8,251 nt of DNA from the NCBI GenBank assembly GCA_023247135.1, contig JAHFHB010000076.1:1-8251 (forward strand), given 5' to 3'. The first letter of the stretch is position 1; the number at the start of each line of letters is the position of its first letter. Made by a program: the position numbers and the translations under genes. The notes beneath the pieces are model-generated. The model was not told the DNA's origin and did no database searches. It was given only the letters and a program-made list of their open reading frames with translations. This document shows, piece by piece, positions 6,001 to 8,251 of this stretch. Source of the DNA: Candidatus Omnitrophota bacterium (GTDB lineage Bacteria > Omnitrophota > Omnitrophia > Omnitrophales > Aquincolibacteriaceae).

Positions 6001-8251
6001 TATTCATCCTGCCAATCACAATGACATTGTCAAAATTCGCGAAGGGGCCAAGCATGCGAATGCGAATCTTTTGCTCGTGCTCCCGGAGAACGTGCAGATG
6101 GGCCGGGCCAGTGATGGCCGCGAAGTGTTCGGGGCCAATGCCGCGATTGTTTTCAAGGAAGACCAGCCTTACTGGGTCTCGTTTGAAACGCCGCTGCCGA
6201 TCCACTATTTGATGAATGCCGAAGATAAATTTCAAGAGCGGTTTAGAACCCATGGAATCCCGACGGCCATGGATCCAACGAAAGCGGATTACTTCAACGA
6301 TAAGGCGCTTACGGAAGCAATTTTGATGCAACAGGGCATTCCCACACCGGCTTCCGGCGTCATTTTACGTGCGCGTTCCAAGCGGGTTGCGGCGTTGCCG
6401 CAATACCGGCAGAGCCGGTTCTCCTGGGACCGGCGCTTCGAGCTCGAAACTTTTTTACGTGACTTCATGATTGACCATCAGCTTTCTGAAGTTGTGCTCA
6501 AGCCCGTCGACGGCAGCCAAGGCTACGGCATCACCTTTTTTAACTGGCTGGATTTTGAGCCGGCGTATCAAAAACTCAAAGAGCTCAAACTCAAAAGAAT
6601 TTTGACGGGTCTGCGCTCCCGCGACATGCTCATCCAGGGCCGGGTCACACCCGAATTGATGCTGCATGCCTCCGGCCCTGACCCTGAACATCCTGACGTG
6701 CCGGTAGAACCCATCACGCTCGACTGGAATTTGCGCGTGCTGGTTTCTCTCGATGCTCAGAATCAGCCGGTGGTGAGTGGTGTGGTGGTGAGGACGGGCG
6801 ATGAGGAAACCGCGGTGAATATCAGCCAGGGGTCCGGGGTCATGCTGCTCGAGGAAGTGGCTGAAAAACTCAAAATAAGTCCGGAAGAATTGGGAGCGCT
6901 GCGGCAAAAGGTTGCGGGCATTGCGCGCCGGACCTTCGAGGCGCTGCAAGCTCGTGCTAAGCAGGATGGAGCGTTGAAGCCGGGTGAAAACGTTTCTGAT
7001 TTTCTGGGTTTGGATTTGATGGTGGCGCGCGAAGACGGAAAGCTGGTGCCGTATGTCATTGAGATCAACGGCACTCAGTCCGGCGGACTTTGGGCGCTGG
7101 ATTCCTTGCTGGCTAAAAAATATGAAAAGGATGAAGTGAAGCGCCGCGAGCAGCAGGGTGTGGCCACTCGTGATTGGATTCGTTTGGCGGCCCGGCGGGC
7201 TCTGCTTTACAAAGAATCACTGCGTGAAAAGTCGATCCAATTTTCTCAAGAAACCCTGCCTTTCAACCGCCGCGAATACGTACATGAATTTTTTCTGGAT
7301 ACGGACAGCCGCACTCATTACGGAATGGGGCGGCTGCAGTGGGGCGCCCGGGCGCTGATCTGGATTGCGCAGCTTGCCGCACTGCTTGAAATGTTTATAT
7401 TTAAGGACAAAACTATTTTTCTGGTTCCAAGCCTGATTTATTTTGCGGCCGGCGGACTGCTGATCTTCGGACTTTTCTACTACACGCGCGTGCATGTGTG
7501 GAATGCTTTCAGGTTTGCCGCATGGTTCTGGATGCACATTTTTTCTATCACCCGGAGTAACCGGATTTATGCCGCCATTCAACGTCTGAGCGCTGAGCGC
7601 CGCGCGGTGCAGGGCGCAAAAGTTCCCGCGGTTTCTGAGGCGCCGCCGCAAACAGAGACCGCTGCCCAAGATGCTCAGACAGCGCCTGCTCGCTCTGAAA
7701 TGAGGACGGGGTTCAATGATACAAACGACTCGCGGCTAGATCCTAAAGTGGTGGCAGAAAGATATCTGCCGGTTCTGGAAGATGTTCCTTATTTCCAGAC
7801 ATTGATGCTTTTACAGCGCGAAGGCTATGAGTTCAGTGCAGAGCGCCACCTGCCATTCGTTTCTATCCGAGACGCAGTGGCGCACTCGACGGACTATTTT
7901 GCTTTGATTCCCAACCTGCTTTATGCGGCGTTTAAACTGAAGGCCTACCGGGCCGGCATGGATCCTCAAAGCGTTGACTGGAACTGGCGCCATGACTGGC
8001 GCCGCCGTCTCGAGACCTTTCAAGAGGCTTTTGAAAATAAAGTGGCGGCACCGGTTTTGGAAAGGGCTTCGCGGCCTTTAGCTGCGACCCCAGAGCTCCC
8101 AATGGAATGGGATATGAAAGATTTCGAGAAGCTCGGCCTGCATGATTGGAACCGCGGTTCGCAAGCGGAGGTAAAGCGGCTTGGGCATTGGAGTGTTTTG
8201 GTAAAAATTTTCACGGATGATCCAGACTCCGGCGCCAGAGCCGAAGTGACG
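1..8251 (+). CDS. Giant multidomain protein, partial at both ends (at least 2,750 residues)
   Basis: One reading frame starting at base 2 is open to the last base. I read every codon and found no TAA, TAG or TGA, while the other five frames are broken into short pieces. The start and stop lie outside the window, so the true length is unknown. The translation is globular and varied, rich in helices, with few low-complexity stretches, which argues against a surface adhesin made of tandem repeats. Domains in order are: unknown segment A, HEAT-like repeats, unknown helical region, amidoligase-like domain, methyltransferase-like domain, winged-helix-like stretch, ATP-grasp ligase, membrane hairpin, and a possible kinase N-lobe. 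Five RSEMR motifs separate these blocks. The ATP-requiring domains and the positively charged flanks of the hairpin suggest a membrane-anchored protein facing the cytoplasm. Overall function is unknown; peptide or envelope-polymer ligation is an inference from the two ligase-type domains. Confidence 0.95.
20..34 (+). repeat. RSEMR motif copy 1 (residues 7-11)
   Basis: Encodes RSEMR preceded by Glu-Pro, using codons CGC TCC GAA ATG CGC. It is the first of five identical protein motifs in this ORF and marks the upstream border of segment A. The sequence before it is cut off by the window. Confidence 0.85.
35..1342 (+). other. Segment A: unrecognised globular, mostly helical domain (residues 12-447)
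   Basis: This block of 436 residues fills the space between the first two RSEMR motifs. I do not recognise a family. It is dominated by amphipathic helices with many Leu, Phe and Trp residues. Short strand-like runs occur around residues 185-205, where SHLLIARHDG is followed by DDIVISSSL. There is an aromatic cluster TYYDP near 243-247 and Gly-rich FGGRFSGNF near 343-351. No signal peptide, P-loop or known catalytic motif is visible. Its size and clean limits suggest an independent domain or domain pair. It could be a divergent enzyme or a scaffold. Confidence 0.5.
1343..1357 (+). repeat. RSEMR motif copy 2 (residues 448-452)
   Basis: Encodes RSEMR preceded by Leu-Ala, using codons CGT TCC GAG ATG AGG. 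Three of the four degenerate codons differ from copy 1, so the peptide is conserved rather than the DNA. It lies between segment A and the helical start of segment B, 441 residues after copy 1. Confidence 0.85.
1505..1891 (+). other. HEAT-like alpha-solenoid repeats (about residues 502-630)
   Basis: At least three helical pairs show the HEAT/PBS-lyase pattern, in which a short turn with His/Asp-Pro-Asp leads to an amphipathic helix rich in Ala and Leu. Clear examples are HPDVVESAALLLGNL (about 535-549) and HRNIRKAAARGLRSI (about 568-582), followed by ELLPILIEELAAIGDD and DQVIDPILAAVH. HEAT repeats usually form scaffolds that bind proteins or other partners rather than catalysing a reaction. 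Here they sit early in segment B, upstream of a probable ligase domain, and might hold a substrate protein or another module. The repeat class is a pattern judgement from spacing and residue type. Confidence 0.6.
1892..3118 (+). other. Unassigned helical region between HEAT-like and amidoligase-like parts (residues 631-1039)
   Basis: About 410 residues with strong helical character, many Trp and Phe residues and frequent Arg/Glu pairs. A Pro-rich turn, PSIPPVPKKN (about 659-668), separates it from the HEAT-like repeats. Nothing in it matches a family I know, and no nucleotide-binding or metal-binding motif stands out. It may be an N-terminal extension of the ligase domain that follows, or a continued solenoid with degenerate repeats. 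An eight-A run at bases 1994-2001 and seven-A runs elsewhere are read normally in frame. Confidence 0.45.
3119..3721 (+). other. Putative amidoligase-like (GS/GCS-fold) carboxylate-amine ligase domain (residues 1040-1240)
   Basis: Four elements occur in the order and spacing expected for amidoligase or glutamate-cysteine-ligase type domains. (1) A strand EGIEIQ (1048-1053) matches the family's N-terminal G-[IV]-E-x-E strand, whose acids bind metal and ATP. (2) E1087 begins ETSFLP, where the family has a Glu followed by a helix ending in Gly. (3) MHISIEG (1121-1127) matches the H-[IV]-x-[IV] strand. (4) TEFRVLKW (1200-1207) matches the Glu-Phe-Arg strand near the C-terminus, followed by a helix ending in LLAAALKAH. 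These enzymes use ATP to join a carboxylate to an amine. The second acid of the first strand is Gln here, so activity is uncertain. The assignment rests on motifs only. Confidence 0.45.
3722..4162 (+). other. Helical C-terminal part of segment B (residues 1241-1387)
   Basis: About 150 residues of amphipathic helix follow the amidoligase-like domain. Features include aromatic-rich RYFIRFFGWKIPIPSLLL (about 1265-1282), an acidic patch FEGTDDDAS (about 1316-1324) and a closing TQETEPGA linker just before the third RSEMR motif. The hydrophobic run contains Arg, Lys and two Pro residues, so I do not call it a membrane span. It is probably a helical appendage of the preceding domain. No catalytic motif is seen. 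Confidence 0.45.
4163..4177 (+). repeat. RSEMR motif copy 3 (residues 1388-1392)
   Basis: Encodes RSEMR preceded by Gly-Ala, using codons CGT TCG GAA ATG CGG. It follows a short Thr/Glu/Pro/Gly linker and precedes the methyltransferase-like domain, so it sits on a clear domain border, 940 residues after copy 2. Confidence 0.85.
4238..4720 (+). other. Degenerate class I SAM-methyltransferase-like domain (residues 1413-1573)
   Basis: A Rossmann-type pattern is visible. Motif I is ELMGVDLGAGDRWF, with the SAM-binding loop V1434-D-L-G-A-G-D1440 preceded by a helix. A later strand SMDFVSMNQPFPDDHLDFV (from about 1493) corresponds to the motif IV region. LVKDDGLLYFSSAE (from 1517) matches the strand-turn-strand that in many methyltransferases reads L-x-x-G-G-x-L. 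The usual motif II acid after strand 2 is not obvious, because the LHMSGTEED stretch is unusual. The domain closes with GGMILATRG. It may be a methyltransferase with an altered cofactor site or a catalytically silent relative. The substrate is unknown. Confidence 0.55.
4844..4957 (+). other. Winged-helix-like stretch after the methyltransferase-like fold (residues 1615-1652)
   Basis: LSVGQIADELEMDPEFVWRA, followed by a helix, FPGV and a charged hairpin ending KLVRV, fits a helix-turn-helix with a short wing. Small winged helices next to methyltransferase folds often serve dimerisation or substrate recognition rather than DNA binding. In a multi-enzyme, possibly membrane-bound protein, a protein-contact role seems likelier. 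The call rests on pattern alone. Confidence 0.35.
4958..5425 (+). other. C-terminal part of segment C, unrecognised (residues 1653-1808)
   Basis: A helical region runs from the winged-helix-like stretch to the fourth RSEMR motif. It contains LRDLNTYAGLNREKVLREYL (about 1670-1689), a helix pair that looks like a small binding domain, and the moderately hydrophobic GAGLAFLLWTLFKVKA (about 1744-1759), which I judge too short and too charged for a membrane span. KRSEF occurs at 1711-1715 and shares RSE with the main motif. I recognise no family. Confidence 0.4.
5426..5440 (+). repeat. RSEMR motif copy 4 (residues 1809-1813)
   Basis: Encodes RSEMR preceded by Ile-Pro, using codons CGT TCC GAA ATG CGG. 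It is followed by a Ser/Gln/Thr/Lys/Pro linker and then the N-terminal part of the ATP-grasp segment. It lies 421 residues after copy 3. Confidence 0.85.
5441..6250 (+). other. N-terminal part of segment D, including a pre-ATP-grasp-like fold (residues 1814-2083)
   Basis: The first 180 or so residues are helical and unrecognised. From about residue 1996 the pattern changes to alternating strands and helices: VTLAIIHP, then a helix with REGAKHANA, then LLLVLPENV, and AAIVFK with a Tyr-Trp-Val strand. ATP-grasp enzymes normally carry a small alpha/beta pre-ATP-grasp domain at this place, where the acceptor or carboxylate substrate often binds, so this part probably belongs to the same catalytic unit. 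KRSEA at 1896-1900 is a partial match to the main motif but lies inside a helix. Confidence 0.5.
6251..7117 (+). other. ATP-grasp ligase domain, YheC/YheD-like (residues 2084-2372)
   Basis: All main ATP-grasp elements are present in order. D2100-K2101 starts the helix leading to QQGIPTPAS. VVLKPVDGSQGYGI (2164-2177) holds the ATP-binding Lys2167 and the glycine-rich loop. DMLIQGRV (2208-2215) is the adenine-contact strand. DWNLRVLV has Asp2241 and Arg2245. SGVVVRTGDE with Arg2264, then VNISQG with Asn2273, follow. The last elements are LGLDL with Asp2338 and the metal-binding VIEINGT with Glu2354 and Asn2356. ATP-grasp enzymes activate a carboxylate as an acyl-phosphate and join it to an amine or thiol. 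The KPV-x-G-S-x-G-x-G-I, D-x-x-R-V-L-V and N-x-x-x-G strings resemble the YheC/YheD group known from spore-forming bacteria. No catalytic residue is missing, so this module is probably active. The substrate cannot be read from the sequence. Confidence 0.88.
7118..7351 (+). other. Charged juxtamembrane region (residues 2373-2450)
   Basis: A highly basic and acidic helical stretch links the ATP-grasp domain to the membrane hairpin. It includes KDEVKRREQQG, a LAARRALLYKESLREK helix and RREYVHEFF. The excess of Arg and Lys close to the first hydrophobic segment fits a cytoplasmic flank by the positive-inside rule. No enzymatic motif is visible. Confidence 0.5.
7352..7549 (+). other. Membrane hairpin: two predicted spans plus an aromatic interfacial helix (residues 2451-2516)
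   Basis: The first span covers residues 2451-2467 (ALIWIAQLAALLEMFIF). The second covers 2472-2494, a 23-residue run of Ile, Phe, Leu, Val, Tyr and Gly with no charges. A four-residue KDKT loop joins them. After the Arg- and His-containing TRVHVWNAFR comes a third, aromatic stretch FRFAAWFWMHIFSI (2503-2516), which could be an interfacial helix or a weak third span. Basic residues on both sides suggest that both flanks are cytoplasmic and the short loop is periplasmic. This would tether the ligase domains to the inner membrane. The first span is short and holds one Glu, so its insertion is less certain. Confidence 0.7.
7604..7690 (+). other. Ala/Pro/Gln/Thr-rich flexible linker (residues 2535-2563)
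   Basis: Compositionally biased stretch, with few hydrophobics, of the type SEAPPQTETAAQDAQTAPA. It runs directly into the fifth RSEMR motif and separates the membrane region from segment E. It looks like an exposed interdomain tether, the kind of place where a protease could reach. Confidence 0.7.
7691..7705 (+). repeat. RSEMR motif copy 5 (residues 2564-2568)
   Basis: Encodes RSEMR preceded by Pro-Ala, using codons CGC TCT GAA ATG AGG. It ends the flexible linker and is followed by a second hydrophilic stretch, TGFNDTNDSRLDP. It lies 755 residues after copy 4. Confidence 0.88.
7706..8251 (+). other. Segment E: start of a further domain, possibly an APH/kinase-like N-lobe, cut by the window end (residues 2569-2750)
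   Basis: The first 140 or so residues are helical and unrecognised, with Trp-rich DWNWRHDWRRR near 2658-2668. The last part, from WDMKDFEKLGLHDW, reads GSQAEVKRLGHWSVLVKIF (2719-2737) and then Glu2748. This resembles the first three strands of aminoglycoside-phosphotransferase and protein-kinase folds: a Gly-loop with A-E-V, a Val-x-Val-Lys strand whose Lys2735 would bind ATP phosphates, and a following helix with a conserved Glu. The catalytic loop would lie beyond base 8251, so this is only a suggestion. Confidence 0.35.

Noticed and set aside
5891..6949. Minus-strand ORFs of 146 and 164 codons (5891-6331 and 6455-6949)
   Set aside because: They lie opposite the ATP-grasp coding region, where the plus frame shows family motifs. 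Their translations have no recognisable domain, so they are shadows of the giant gene.
20..7705. RSEMR sites as a DNA repeat, recombination site or phase-variation element
   Set aside because: The 15-base sites differ by synonymous changes and their flanks are unrelated, so there is no DNA-level repeat.
1..8251. NRPS or PKS megasynthase
   Set aside because: Gene size and modularity fit, but I see no condensation HHxxxDG, adenylation core motifs, ketosynthase Cys motif or carrier-protein Ser site.
1..8251. Stop-codon reassignment or a recoded genome
   Set aside because: The long frame contains none of the three standard stops, so no alternative genetic code is needed to explain it.

Overview
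The whole window lies inside one protein-coding gene. On the + strand, the frame whose codons start at bases 2, 5, 8 and so on reads through to base 8251 without a stop. That gives 2,750 codons, with no start or end of the gene in view. No other gene, RNA gene, promoter, terminator, insertion sequence or CRISPR array is supported, and there is no intergenic DNA. Residue numbers below count from the codon at bases 2-4.

The protein looks modular. An exact five-residue motif, RSEMR, always preceded by Ala or Pro, occurs five times, at residues 7, 448, 1388, 1809 and 2564. It divides the visible part into four complete segments and one incomplete one. Segment A (12-447) is unrecognised. Segment B (453-1387) has a HEAT-like helical stretch, a long unassigned helical region and a probable amidoligase-like (glutamine synthetase/glutamate-cysteine ligase fold) domain. 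Segment C (1393-1808) has a degenerate class I SAM-methyltransferase-like fold and a winged-helix-like stretch. Segment D (1814-2563) has a complete ATP-grasp ligase domain resembling the YheC/YheD type, followed by a membrane hairpin and an Ala/Pro/Gln-rich linker. Segment E (2569 onward) ends in what may be the N-lobe of an APH-like kinase, cut by the window edge.

Taken together, this could be a membrane-anchored, multi-enzyme protein carrying two different ATP-dependent carboxylate-amine ligase modules, a methyltransferase-like module and possibly a kinase-like module. That would suit building or modifying a peptide or cell-envelope product in the cytoplasm next to the membrane. The ATP-grasp call is strong. 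The other enzymatic calls are motif-level, and the combined function is inference.

The organism is probably an uncultured bacterium with mid-range GC. Very large ORFs of this type are known from phyla such as Omnitrophota, and I loosely associate RSEMR-bearing large proteins with that group, but I could not verify this.
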